Shown here: positions 33,922-42,700 of the stretch, piece by piece
Position numbering within the stretch: the stretch's first letter is position 1
Layout: each line of letters starts with the position of its first letter
DNA from: an uncultured Ectothiorhodospiraceae bacterium
GTDB taxonomy: Bacteria; Pseudomonadota; Gammaproteobacteria; Nitrococcales; Nitrococcaceae
Assembly (NCBI GenBank): GCA_913056385.1
Contig: CAJXND010000011.1
Span: 1 to 48,512, forward strand
Length of the DNA stretch: 48,512 nucleotides
Direction: 5' to 3'
The notes under the pieces: model-generated
What the model saw: the letters and a program-made list of their open reading frames with translations, nothing else
Database searches by the model: none
What the model was told of the DNA's origin: nothing
Program-made: the position numbers and the translations under genes

Positions 33922-35397
33922 ATGAGGTGGTTGTTCATCGCGATCGGCGGGATTGCTGGCCTGATCCTCGCAGCGGTTGCCGCCGTGGCCCTGCTTTTCG
34001 ATCCGAATGACTACCGCGATCAACTGGCAGCCGCGGTGGAACGCGAAACCGGACGAACATTCACCCTGAGCGGCGATATCGGCTGGAGCCTGTTCCCGCG
34101 CCTCGGCATCGAACTGGGCGCGGTTCGACTGGGCAGCGGCACCGCATTTCCCGACCGGCCGCTGATGAGCGCCGAGGGCGTGAGCGCGGGATTGGCCGTG
34201 ATGCCGCTGTTCACCGGCCGCATCGAGCTGGAGACACTGGAACTGCGACAGCCCACCATCAACCTGATCCGCAACGCCGACGGTCTTGCCAACTGGCAAT
34301 TCCTCGGCAACAGCGGGCAAACCCCGTCCGCTTCGGACGGCATGGCGCCGTCGCCGGAATGGCTCGCCGGGCTCAGCCTCGGCGGCATCGACCTCTCGGA
34401 TGGCCGCATCCGCTACGAGGATCAGACCACCGGCGATGGACTGACCGCTGACTCGATCAACCTCGATCTCGGCGCCGTGACCATCGGCCAGGCAACCCCG
34501 CTGACCCTGGAGGCACTGATCATGCGCGGCGAGGCGCGCTGGGACAGCCGCCTGGCGGGCGATGTCATCATCCGCCGTGACGGCACGCTGTCTCTCAGGG
34601 ATACAACGCTGACGACCAACGAGCTGGAGATCAGCGAGATCAGCACCGACGTCCGCCCGACGGCATCGGGCTGGCGGATCCATCCCCTCTCCGCGGTGTT
34701 CTACGGAGGTGATTACAGCGGCGATATCCGCCTTGAGAGCGATGCGCCGGAGATACCCTTGAGCTTTGACGAAAGCCTCAATGGGGTCGCCATGGGACCG
34801 CTGCTCGCCGCACTCACCGGCTTTGAACGGGTGACCGGCGAAGCGGGTATCACCACGAGCGGCGGGCTGGCACTGTCCAGCGGCAACCCGCCGCTGGCAA
34901 GCCTGAATGCGGAGGCCGAGTTCAGCATCCGTGACGGCGCCCTGCGCGGCATCAATATCGCAAGGGTGATCCGTCAGGCGCTGGCGCGGCTTGAGGGCCG
35001 CACGCCGCCTGCCGACGCCGAAACGCCCGAGACCGACTTCACCAGCTTCAGCGGGAGCGTTTCGGTACGCGATGGCCTGGCCAGCAGCGATGACATCAGC
35101 CTGGACTCCCCATTGCTCAGGGTGCGTGGCAGCGGCCGAAGCGATCTCGTCGAGCAGACCCTTGCGCTGATACTGGATGTGAATGTCGTTGGCAGCATTG
35201 AGGGACAGGGCGGGGAAACACTCGAATCGTTGAAGGGTGTGACGATTCCCCTGCAGATCGAGGGCAGCTGGAGTCAGCCCCGCATTTCTGTCGACGTTGC
35301 CCGGGTGATCGAGGAGAGCCAGGGCACGCGTATTCGCGAACGTATCGAAGAAGAGGTCGACGAACTGCGTGATCGCCTCGAGGGGCTGATGAACTGA
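33922..35397 (+). CDS. AsmA-family envelope protein
   Basis: A 491-residue protein anchored by one N-terminal transmembrane helix (about residues 3-25) with a large periplasmic domain. [46 protein letters not shown] is the AsmA N-terminal signature. A later part has the AsmA_2-like [10 protein letters not shown] and [22 protein letters not shown] repeats, and the C-terminus is a charged helix. Members of this bridge-like group are tied to outer-membrane lipid homeostasis. I start at the ATG at 33922 with GGGGAG upstream. The stop overlaps mutY as TGATG, so the two are translationally coupled. Confidence 0.9.
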   Translation: MRWLFIAIGGIAGLILAAVAAVALLFDPNDYRDQLAAAVERETGRTFTLSGDIGWSLFPRLGIELGAVRLGSGTAFPDRPLMSAEGVSAGLAVMPLFTGRIELETLELRQPTINLIRNADGLANWQFLGNSGQTPSASDGMAPSPEWLAGLSLGGIDLSDGRIRYEDQTTGDGLTADSINLDLGAVTIGQATPLTLEALIMRGEARWDSRLAGDVIIRRDGTLSLRDTTLTTNELEISEISTDVRPTASGWRIHPLSAVFYGGDYSGDIRLESDAPEIPLSFDESLNGVAMGPLLAALTGFERVTGEAGITTSGGLALSSGNPPLASLNAEAEFSIRDGALRGINIARVIRQALARLEGRTPPADAETPETDFTSFSGSVSVRDGLASSDDISLDSPLLRVRGSGRSDLVEQTLALILDVNVVGSIEGQGGETLESLKGVTIPLQIEGSWSQPRISVDVARVIEESQGTRIRERIEEEVDELRDRLEGLMN

Positions 35398-36455
35398 TGT
35401 CCGCCACGGATCCTGCGCCGGCCGGGGGCTTCGCGACCGCCGTCCTGGACTGGTTCGAGCGCCACGGCCGCCATGATCTGCCCTGGCAGCATCCGGCCAC
35501 GCCCTACCGGGTATGGATTTCCGAGGTCATGCTGCAGCAGACCCAGGTCAGCACGGTCATCCCTTACTTCGAGCGCTTCATGAAGCGGTTTCCGGATGTC
35601 GAGTCGCTGGCCGCCGCTGATCGGGATGAAGTGCTGGCTCACTGGGCGGGACTGGGCTACTACGCCCGGGCGCGGAACCTGCATCGCTGCGCGCAGGTGC
35701 TGGTCAGCGAGCATGACGGCGAATTCCCTCATGGGCTGGATGACGTGGCCGCACTGCCCGGCATCGGCCGCTCGACGGCGGGCGCCATCCTGTCGCTATC
35801 GCGTGATGCCCCCCATGCCATTCTCGACGGCAACGTCAAACGGGTCCTGGCCCGTTATTATGCGGTGCCCGGCTGGCCCGGGCAGACCTCGGTGAGCCGC
35901 CGACTCTGGGCGCTCAGCGAGGCAGTGACGCCGAAAAGGCGCGCCCGCGATTTCAACCAGGCGATGATGGATCTGGGCGCGACCGTCTGCATCCGGCGAC
36001 CGGCCTGTCAGCGCTGTCCCCTGCGCGGTGGCTGCCGAGGCCTTGCCGAGGGCGACCCGACCCGCTACCCAGGCCGCAAACCTCGCCGTCAAAAGCCCCT
36101 CCGCCAGACGACCATGCTCATTATCCACGGCCATGGCGGGATCCTGCTTGAGCGCCGGCCCGACACCGGCATATGGGCCGGCCTGTGGTCGCTGCCGGAG
36201 GCGAGCGGCGACCCCGAAACATGGGCGCGCGAGCAACTCGGTGCCGAGATCCAGCTGCTGGAGGGCTCGGCAAGGACGCTACGCCACGAATTCACGCACT
36301 TCAGCCTGAATATCCAGCCGGTTCGGGCGCGATTGATGGATGGGGCCATCGTGGCGGACAATGCCCGGCGGTGGTACAACCCGCTGTCGGACGAAACACC
36401 GGGACTTCCCGCCCCGGTCCAACGCCTGATTCATCAAAAGGAGCCATCGGAATGA
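35397..36455 (+). CDS. mutY: Adenine DNA glycosylase MutY
   Basis: A 352-residue repair enzyme that removes adenine paired with 8-oxoguanine. [23 protein letters not shown] carries the catalytic Glu, [16 protein letters not shown] is the helix-hairpin-helix, and [12 protein letters not shown] carries the catalytic Asp. The iron-sulfur loop reads [16 protein letters not shown]. This gives Cys-x5-Cys-x2-Cys-x5-Cys, one residue shorter in the first gap than the usual x6. The C-terminal NUDIX-like domain (about 240-350) recognises 8-oxoG, with HEFTHFSL. It overlaps asmA by 1 base and yggX by 4. Confidence 0.96.
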   Translation: MSATDPAPAGGFATAVLDWFERHGRHDLPWQHPATPYRVWISEVMLQQTQVSTVIPYFERFMKRFPDVESLAAADRDEVLAHWAGLGYYARARNLHRCAQVLVSEHDGEFPHGLDDVAALPGIGRSTAGAILSLSRDAPHAILDGNVKRVLARYYAVPGWPGQTSVSRRLWALSEAVTPKRRARDFNQAMMDLGATVCIRRPACQRCPLRGGCRGLAEGDPTRYPGRKPRRQKPLRQTTMLIIHGHGGILLERRPDTGIWAGLWSLPEASGDPETWAREQLGAEIQLLEGSARTLRHEFTHFSLNIQPVRARLMDGAIVADNARRWYNPLSDETPGLPAPVQRLIHQKEPSE

Positions 36456-36721
36456 CCGACACGGTCCATTGCGTGAAGATCGGCCGCGAGGGCCAGAGAC
36501 TCAAGCGCCAGCCTTATCCCGGAGAACTCGGGGAGCGCATCCTCGAGAACGTCTGCCAGGAGGGCTGGCAGATGTGGCTGGGCCACCAGACCATGCTGAT
36601 CAACGAGTATCGGCTCTCGCCCATGGATCCCAAGGCGCGGCAGTTCCTTGAGCAGGAGATGGAGAATTTCTTCTTCGGCGAGGGGTCGGCGCCACCGCCG
36701 GACTACCAGCCGGAGGGATGA
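36452..36721 (+). CDS. yggX: Probable Fe(2+)-trafficking protein YggX
   Basis: An 89-residue cytosolic protein that protects iron-sulfur enzymes and is commonly encoded beside mutY, itself an iron-sulfur enzyme. It has the single conserved cysteine in [13 protein letters not shown], then [35 protein letters not shown] and a C-terminal [13 protein letters not shown]. The ATG at 36452 overlaps the mutY stop as ATGA, with AAAGGAG upstream. A strong hairpin follows the stop. Confidence 0.96.
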   Translation: MTDTVHCVKIGREGQRLKRQPYPGELGERILENVCQEGWQMWLGHQTMLINEYRLSPMDPKARQFLEQEMENFFFGEGSAPPPDYQPEG

Positions 36722-36723
36722 AA

Positions 36724-36745
36724 GAGGGCGGCCGGAGCCGCCCTC
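36724..36745. terminator. Hairpin terminator between yggX and the NCS1 remnant
   Basis: GAGGGCGGC (36724-36732) and GCCGCCCTC (36737-36745) form a perfect 9-bp stem with a CGGA loop, two bases after the yggX stop. On the minus strand the stem is followed by TTT, so it may serve both converging genes. Confidence 0.7.
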
Positions 36746-36766
36746 TGCACCATGCCACGCCCCGGA

Positions 36767-36970
36767 TCAGCGTTTGACGATCACGTAGTAGATAACCGCC
36801 CCCAGCAGGGCGCCGATCACCCAGGAGAAACCGGACAGACTCTCCAGCGCCGGGACCCAGACCGTGCTGATCGAGAATATGCCGGCCAGCGCAAACGCAA
36901 TCATGGCCCGCCGGTTCCAGCCATTGTCGTAGTAGTAGCGACCACTCTCGTCCGCCGAGAACAGTGCCTC
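36767..36970 (-). pseudogene. NCS1-family permease remnant, C-terminal end only
   Basis: The last 68 or so codons resemble the C-terminus of nucleobase/allantoin NCS1 transporters. EALFSADESGRYYYDNGWNRR is followed by a hydrophobic segment and FSWVIGALLGAVIYYVIVKR, the last membrane helix. A full NCS1 protein has about 450-500 residues and twelve helices, so more than 85 percent is missing. Homology stops near base 36970. Beyond that point the opposite strand starts to read as allA, and the frame continues as unrelated sequence. A neighbouring allantoin-pathway gene (allE) suggests the lost permease carried allantoin or a ureide. Confidence 0.75.
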
Positions 36971-37411
36971 CAGAATGGCACCACGGAGCGCTACCACCGA
37001 CTGGCCGTGGCGGATACCCGCCCGGCACCAGACGATTCGCCGCATGACGGTCGCGTGGATACCATCATCAGCATCTTTGTCGGTCAGCCCTATGCGCTAC
37101 CCGCAAGACTATGGGTCCTTGAGCGTCACCCCCTGGGCAGTCAGGCCTTCATCCCGCTCCAGGACCGACCCTGGCTGGTGGTCGTTGCGCCAGCGGACGG
37201 TGAGCCTGCGCCGGAACAACTGCGAGTCTTTCTCGCTCGAGGCGACCAGGGTGTGAACTATGCCACCGGTGTCTGGCACCACCCATTGATCGCCCTGGAT
37301 GCCGAATCCCGTTTCCTCGTCGTGGATCGGGAAGGGCCCGGAAACAACTGTGAAGAATGCCCGGTCGCCGAGGACATACGGGTTATTACCGAGGAGCCTG
37401 CAAGGACATGA
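36971..37411 (+). pseudogene. allA: allA remnant (ureidoglycolate lyase lacking its N-terminus)
   Basis: From QNGTTERYHRLA at about 36971 the plus strand reads as ureidoglycolate lyase to its natural end. LERHPLGSQAFIPL, GVNYATGVWHHPLIAL and FLVVDREGPGNNCEE are hallmark segments. The first 25-30 residues of the family are absent: upstream of 36971 the frame runs antisense through the NCS1 tail. No ATG is available; a GTG at 37007 could start a shortened product. The enzyme would split ureidoglycolate into glyoxylate and urea. Loss of the N-terminus suggests it is inactive, but this is not certain. The stop overlaps allE as ATGA. Confidence 0.7.
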
Positions 37412-38235
37412 CCGATCACCAGTATGCGCTCCCGGCGGGGGGCGTTCCCGATCAGCACCGCCTGATCTCCGACCGGGCCATCTTTACCGAGGCCTATGCC
37501 GTCATTCCGGGGACGGTCCTCCGTGACATCGTCACCAGTCGCCTCCCTCACTGGCGCGAAACCCGGGCATGGATTCTGGCCCGGCCGCTATCCGGGTTTG
37601 CCGAGACCTTCTTCCAGGCCATCCTCGAGTTACAACCCGGCGGCGGCAGTGATCAGCCCGAACCGGATCCCGACGGTGAAGGCGCCTTTTTCGTCGTCTC
37701 CGGCGAGCTCGCCATTGATTTACCGCATGGCACGGAACGCCTTCGTCCAGGGGGATTCGTCTGGATCGCACCCGGCGAGCGCTACCGAATCAGCAATCCG
37801 GGCAGTATCCCCGCGGTTTGCCATTGGATCCGCAAGGCCTATGAGTCGGTGGAGGGAATTGCCGTCCCGGAAAGCTTCGCCCTCGACGCCGAGGCACTGA
37901 CGCCGGCGACCATGGAAAACGCCGGCGGCCGCTGGCTCACCACCCGCCTGATCGATCCCGAGGACATGGGCCATGACATGCATATCAATATCGTGAGTTT
38001 CGAGCCAGGCACTGTCATCCCCTTTGCCGAAACGCATGTCATGGAACATGGCCTGTACGTGCTCGAAGGCAAGGCCGTCTATCGACTCAATGACGACTGG
38101 GTCGAAGTCGAGGCGGGCGACTTCATGTGGCTGCGCGCTTTCTGCCCTCAAGCCTGCTATGCCGGCGGACCGGGGCGTTTCCGCTACCTCCTCTACAAGG
38201 ACGTCAACCGTCATCCCGGCCTGCGCCTCCCGTAG
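37408..38235 (+). CDS. allE: (S)-ureidoglycine aminohydrolase
   Basis: A 275-residue bicupin that converts (S)-ureidoglycine to (S)-ureidoglycolate and ammonia in purine/allantoin catabolism. ARAWILARPLSGFAETFFQAILELQPGGGSDQPEPD is the first cupin. The second, active cupin has a metal-ligand set in VIPFAETHVMEHGLYVLEGKAVYRLND, continuing to FRYLLYKDVNRH. Length is close to E. coli AllE (261). GAGGAG lies 12-17 bases before the ATG at 37408, which overlaps the allA remnant stop. It appears intact, although the gene for its product's next step is truncated immediately upstream and no allantoinase or allantoate amidohydrolase lies in the window. Confidence 0.9.
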   Translation: MTDHQYALPAGGVPDQHRLISDRAIFTEAYAVIPGTVLRDIVTSRLPHWRETRAWILARPLSGFAETFFQAILELQPGGGSDQPEPDPDGEGAFFVVSGELAIDLPHGTERLRPGGFVWIAPGERYRISNPGSIPAVCHWIRKAYESVEGIAVPESFALDAEALTPATMENAGGRWLTTRLIDPEDMGHDMHINIVSFEPGTVIPFAETHVMEHGLYVLEGKAVYRLNDDWVEVEAGDFMWLRAFCPQACYAGGPGRFRYLLYKDVNRHPGLRLP

Positions 38236-38404
38236 ATCGTTCCCCGTCGAGGACACGAGCCCGGTGTGGCGCCAGCACCGCTTCGCACCAGGCAGTCACA
38301 TCCCGCCCCGGGGGCGGCAAAGGTCGGCTGGAGCCAGCGCACCCAGGCATGGCTGTCGGACGGCCAGGCAGAGAGGAGAAGAACACGTCGGCGCATGCTT
38401 CCAT
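38204..38404 (-). other. Possible frameshifted small gene remnant
   Basis: On the minus strand a reading frame starts RRVLLLSAWPSDSHAWVRWL. After a C/G run near 38310, a second frame continues GRDVTAWCEAVLAPHRARVL with more natural codon use. Joined by a one-base shift they would make a protein of about 65 residues overlapping the allE 3' end. I do not recognise it, and the call is speculative. The rest of the 38236-38462 gap holds only the tRNA-Phe promoter. Confidence 0.2.
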
Positions 38405-38420
38405 TTCAGGGGGGTTCAGC

Positions 38421-38449
38421 TTGACCCGTCCGCCCGCATCGGTTTGAAT
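38421..38449 (+). promoter_or_regulatory. Promoter of tRNA-Phe
   Basis: TTGACC (38421-38426) and TTGAAT (38444-38449) are separated by 17 bases, with the tRNA starting 14 bases downstream. The spacing places +1 at about 38456, leaving a short 5' leader. Confidence 0.6.
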
Positions 38450-38462
38450 ACCGTTCTCCGGC

Positions 38463-38538
38463 GGCCAGGTAGCTCAGTTGGTAGAGCAGACGACTGAAAA
38501 TCGTCGTGTCGGCAGTTCGATTCTGTCCCTGGCCACCA
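38463..38538 (+). tRNA. tRNA-Phe (anticodon GAA)
   Basis: Acceptor GGCCAGG pairs with CCTGGCC (38528-38534), with discriminator A and an encoded CCA (38536-38538). The D arm is GCTC/GAGC. The anticodon stem GACGA/TCGTC encloses the loop CTGAAAA, giving anticodon GAA at 38496-38498. The T loop is TTCGATT. Confidence 0.97.
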
Positions 38539-38554
38539 AATAATCCGTCTCCCT

Positions 38555-39187
38555 ATGCAAACTGTTCTGCCACTACTCGGCGTCTTCGCCATCTTCTCCC
38601 CTGCCCTCATGCTGCCAGGACCAGACTTCGTGGCGGTCGTGCGCAATACCATTGCCCGGGGAAAGCGTGCGGGCGTGCTCACGGCACTGGGGGTGAGCAT
38701 CGGTATTACGGCCTATGCGGCGCTCAGCGCGGCGGGCCTGTCCACCCTGATCAACCGCATTGACTGGTTCGAGGTGGTGGTTCGTATCGGTGGTGCGGCG
38801 TTCCTGGGCTACCTGGGCATCAGGCTCTTGATGGCACGCATGCCCGAGCGACACCTCGAGCAGGAGCCCCCCGCCGAGCCCGCCGGCCCACGCAATCCGG
38901 TGCTGCTCGGTCTTTTCATCAACCTCACCAATCCCAAGGCCATCGTCTTCTTCGGCAGCATATTCGGCACGGCCATCAAGCCCGGCACACCGGCCTGGGT
39001 TCTGGCTGCCGTGGTTGGCATCGTTGGTCTTTGCGGACTGCTGTGGTTTTCCACCATCAGCCTGCTCACCGCTTCCACGGGCCTGCTGGTGCGACTGGAA
39101 GATCATCAGCACTGGATCGAGCGTCTGGCCGGCGTTGCGTTCCTCGGCTTTTCCGCCAAGATCGTCTTCGACCTCATGACCGCCTGA
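38555..39187 (+). CDS. LysE/RhtB-family amino acid exporter
   Basis: A 210-residue inner-membrane protein with about six hydrophobic segments. PGPDFVAVVRNTIARGKRAGVLTALGVSIG near the N-terminus and LLGLFINLTNPKAIVFFGSIF in the middle are the LysE/RhtB family signatures. YLGIRLLMAR is also typical. It starts 16 bases after tRNA-Phe with a weak ribosome-binding site and converges on the Lrp-type regulator. Such exporters relieve amino-acid excess, and the neighbouring proline catabolic genes could make it relevant there, but the substrate cannot be read from sequence. Confidence 0.9.
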   Translation: MQTVLPLLGVFAIFSPALMLPGPDFVAVVRNTIARGKRAGVLTALGVSIGITAYAALSAAGLSTLINRIDWFEVVVRIGGAAFLGYLGIRLLMARMPERHLEQEPPAEPAGPRNPVLLGLFINLTNPKAIVFFGSIFGTAIKPGTPAWVLAAVVGIVGLCGLLWFSTISLLTASTGLLVRLEDHQHWIERLAGVAFLGFSAKIVFDLMTA

Positions 39188-39208
39188 CGCCGGGCCGGCA
39201 TCACCTGT

Positions 39209-39682
39209 TCAGGGACCCAGCTCCTTGACCGCCTCCATGGCGACGTAGGTACTGGTCGAGGCGACATGGGGCAGACTCGAAATGCTCTCGGCGAGCACTC
39301 GCCGGTAGGTCGCGATACCGGGTGTACGCACCTTGAGCAGATAATCGAAGCCACCGGCGATCAGGTGGCACTCCTCGATCTCGGGCACGTCCCGTGCCGC
39401 TTCGTTGAAGTCGCGCAGGGCCGCTTCGCGGGTATCCGACAGCTTCACCTCGACGAATGCCACATGGGCCGCGCCGATGCCGATCGGATCGAGGATCGCC
39501 CGATAGCCGCGGATAACACGCGCCTTCTCGAGCCGGCGGAGCCGCGCCTGGGTCGGGGTCTTGGACCGGCCGATCCGGCGAGCCAGCTCGGCGATACTGA
39601 TACGGCCATCCACAGAAAGAACCCGAAGGATGGCGCGGTCCAGTCGATCGAGGTTTTCGGCGGAAGATGGTTCATTGGACAT
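39209..39682 (-). CDS. Lrp/AsnC-family regulator, probable activator of putA (PutR-like)
   Basis: A 157-residue regulator. The N-terminal helix-turn-helix is RISIAELARRIGRSKTPTQARLRRLEKARVI (about 27-57). The C-terminal RAM effector domain includes HVAFVEVKL, ECHLIAGGFDYLLKVRT and SSLPHVASTSTYVAMEAVKE. It is divergent from putA across 87 bases, exactly where the proline-responsive activator PutR lies in many proteobacteria whose PutA lacks a DNA-binding domain. This PutA lacks such a domain, which strengthens the assignment. Confidence 0.88.
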   Translation of the reverse strand: MSNEPSSAENLDRLDRAILRVLSVDGRISIAELARRIGRSKTPTQARLRRLEKARVIRGYRAILDPIGIGAAHVAFVEVKLSDTREAALRDFNEAARDVPEIEECHLIAGGFDYLLKVRTPGIATYRRVLAESISSLPHVASTSTYVAMEAVKELGP

Positions 39683-39702
39683 GGCTTTTCCCAGAAAAAC
39701 AG

Positions 39703-39720
39703 TTTGAAAGTATTCTCAAA
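39703..39720. promoter_or_regulatory. Dyad in the putR-putA intergenic region
   Basis: TTTGA (39703-39707) and TCAAA (39716-39720) form an 18-base dyad with 7 of 9 positions symmetric. It lies in an A/T-rich stretch between the divergent Lrp-type regulator and putA. Lrp-family sites are short, AT-rich, imperfect palindromes, so this is a plausible operator. Confidence 0.4.
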
Positions 39721-39769
39721 AGCGCTTTTTCAAAACAATCTACCATTTCTTCTCCGATATCGTGGGGTC

Positions 39770-42700
39770 ATGGATATTCGAATCAGCGCACTCGACACTG
39801 ATCGCCCCGTCCAGTTGCCGGCGGGACTTACCCACGGCATGCGCCGGGCCGAGATACCCGCCCTGCAGCAAATGGTTGATACGGCGGCGCTAGACCGGGA
39901 ACAGCGTCAACGCATCGTCAATGATGCCGCCGAGCTGGTCCGGGAAATCCGCAGCAGCGCAAGGCCGGGACTGATGGAGGTGTTCCTGGCCGAATACGGC
40001 CTGTCCACCGATGAGGGGATTGCCCTCATGTGCCTGGCCGAGGCACTGCTCCGTGTGCCGGATGCACCCAGCATCGACGCCTTGATCGAGGACAAGATCC
40101 GGCCATCCGACTGGGGTCAGCACATGGGGCACTCCAGCTCCAGCCTGGTGAACGCCTCCACCTGGGCCCTGATGCTCACCGGACGCATACTCGATGACGA
40201 GGGCCGGGGCGTTACCCGCAATCTCCGCAGCGCATTCAAGCGACTGGGCGAGCCCGTTATCCGGACCGCGGTGGGGCGGGCCATGCGCGAGATGGGACGC
40301 CAGTTCGTCCTCGGCGAATCGATCCAGGCGGCCATGAAGCGCGCCAGGAGCCTCGAGAAAAAGGGGTTCACCTACTCCTACGACATGCTCGGGGAGGCGG
40401 CGCGCACGGCCGACGATGCCGACCAGTATTTCGAGGCCTACCGCGCGGCGATCATCGCCATCAGTGAAGCGGCGGTCCATGATGACAGCCGGGAGAACCC
40501 GGGCATTTCCGTCAAACTCTCGGCGCTCCACCCCCGCTATGAGCTGGCCCAGCGCGACCGGGTACTGACCGAGCTGGTGCCGCGGGTGGCCGCGCTGGCT
40601 CGACTCGCCGCGGAGAAGGGGCTCGGCTTTAATATCGATGCCGAGGAATCCGACCGACTCGCGCTCTCCCTGGAGGTTGCCGAGGCAACACTGGTCGATC
40701 CGGCCCTTGCCGGCTGGAACGGCTTCGGCATGGTCGTCCAGGCGTATGGCCAGAGGGCGGCCGATACCGTGGACTGGCTCTACCAACTGGCCGAACGCCT
40801 CGACCGACGCATGACACTGCGACTGGTCAAGGGAGCCTACTGGGACACCGAGATCAAACGCGCCCAGGTGCTGGGCGTCGACGGATTCCCGGTATTCACG
40901 CGCAAGGCCGGCAGTGACGTGAGCTATCTGGCGGTATCCCGCAAGCTGCTGGGCATGACCGACCGACTCTATCCCCAGTTCGCCACCCACAATGCCCACT
41001 CGGTGGCGGCGGTGCTGGCGATGGCGGACGAGATGGCGATACCCCGCGAGGCCTTCGAGTTCCAGCGGTTGCATGGCATGGGCGAGCGGCTGCACGACAT
41101 CGTCATGGATCGCAACGGCACCCGCTGTCGCATCTATGCGCCGGTGGGAGAACACCGCGACCTTCTCGCCTACCTGGTCCGTCGATTGCTCGAGAACGGG
41201 GCCAACTCATCGTTCGTCAACCAGATCGTTGATGAAGCCGTTCCGCCGGCGGAGGTCGTCGCCTGCCCGTTCGAGGCGCTCGATGATGTTGTACGGCCCG
41301 TCAATCCGGGCCTTTCCCGCGGGCCGGAGATATTCCTGCCCACGCGGCGCAACGCGCGGGGGTTCGATCTGGGGGATATCGCCGACCTGGACTGCATCGA
41401 GGGGGCTCGGCGTCCGTTCCACGACCGTGATTTCCGGGCCATGCCCATTACGGTCATACCCGTGGATCCGCAGGCCGCCGAATGGCACCCCATGGGCAAC
41501 CCGGCCAATCCGGGCGATACGGTGGGCCTCGTTCGTGAGGCCACCCCGGCGGAGGTCGAACAGGCCATTACGGCGGCGACGCCGTGGGGCGCCAGTCCGC
41601 GCGAGCGGGCCGCCGTTCTGGAACGCGCCGCCGAACTCTATGAGCGCGACTTCGGCGAGATTCTGGCGATCGTCGCCCGCGAGGCCGGAAAGAACCTGCT
41701 GGATGCGGTGGGCGAACTGCGCGAGGCCATCGATTTCCTCTACTACTATGCGCGTCAGGCGAGGTGCCTGGAACCCGCACCCCGCGGACGCTTCGCCTGC
41801 ATCTCCCCCTGGAACTTCCCGCTCGCCATCTTCACCGGTCAGATCGCCGGGGCGCTGGCGGCCGGCAACGCCGTACTGGCCAAGCCGGCCGAGCAGTCAC
41901 CGTTGACGGCGGCCAAGGGCGTGGCACTCATGCACGAAGCCGGCATCCCGCACTCCGCCCTGCAGTTCCTGCCCGGGGACGGCGCCACCGTGGGGGCTGC
42001 CCTTACCGGCGACCCGCGCATCAACGGCGTCGCATTCACCGGGGGCACCGACACGGCCCAGGCCATTCGTTGCAACATGAGTGAGCATCTGGCCCCCGGC
42101 ACTCCGTTCATCGCCGAGACCGGCGGCCTGAATGCCATGATCGTCGATTCCACGGCATTGCATGAGCAAGCCGTCCGGGATGTTGTGGCGAGCGCATTCC
42201 AGTCGGCCGGACAGCGCTGTTCGGCCCTGCGGTGCCTGTATGTCCAGGAGGACGTCCGCGACGACTTCATGGAAATGCTCCTGGGGGCCATGGACGAGCT
42301 GCGGCTGGGCGACCCCTGGCGCCTGTCCACCGATATCGGCCCAGTCATCGACACCGATGCCGCCGCCGAGATCGGCGGCTACATCGACGCGGCCCGCCGC
42401 GACGGACGGCTGATCAAGCAGGTCAGCGCGCCGGATGAAGGGCACTTCATCGGTCCCGCGGTGATTGAGGTTGATGGCATCGAGGATCTCGAGCGCGAGA
42501 TTTTCGGACCGGTTCTTCATGTCGCCAGCTACCGGGCGCAGGATCTGGACGCCGTGATCCAACGGATCAATGCCCGCGGCTACGGCCTGACCTTCGGCCT
42601 GCACACCCGGATCGAGGATCGGGTCCAGCATATCGTCGACCGGGTTCATGCCGGGAATATCTACGTCAACCGGAACCAGATCGGCGCCATCGTGGCGAGC

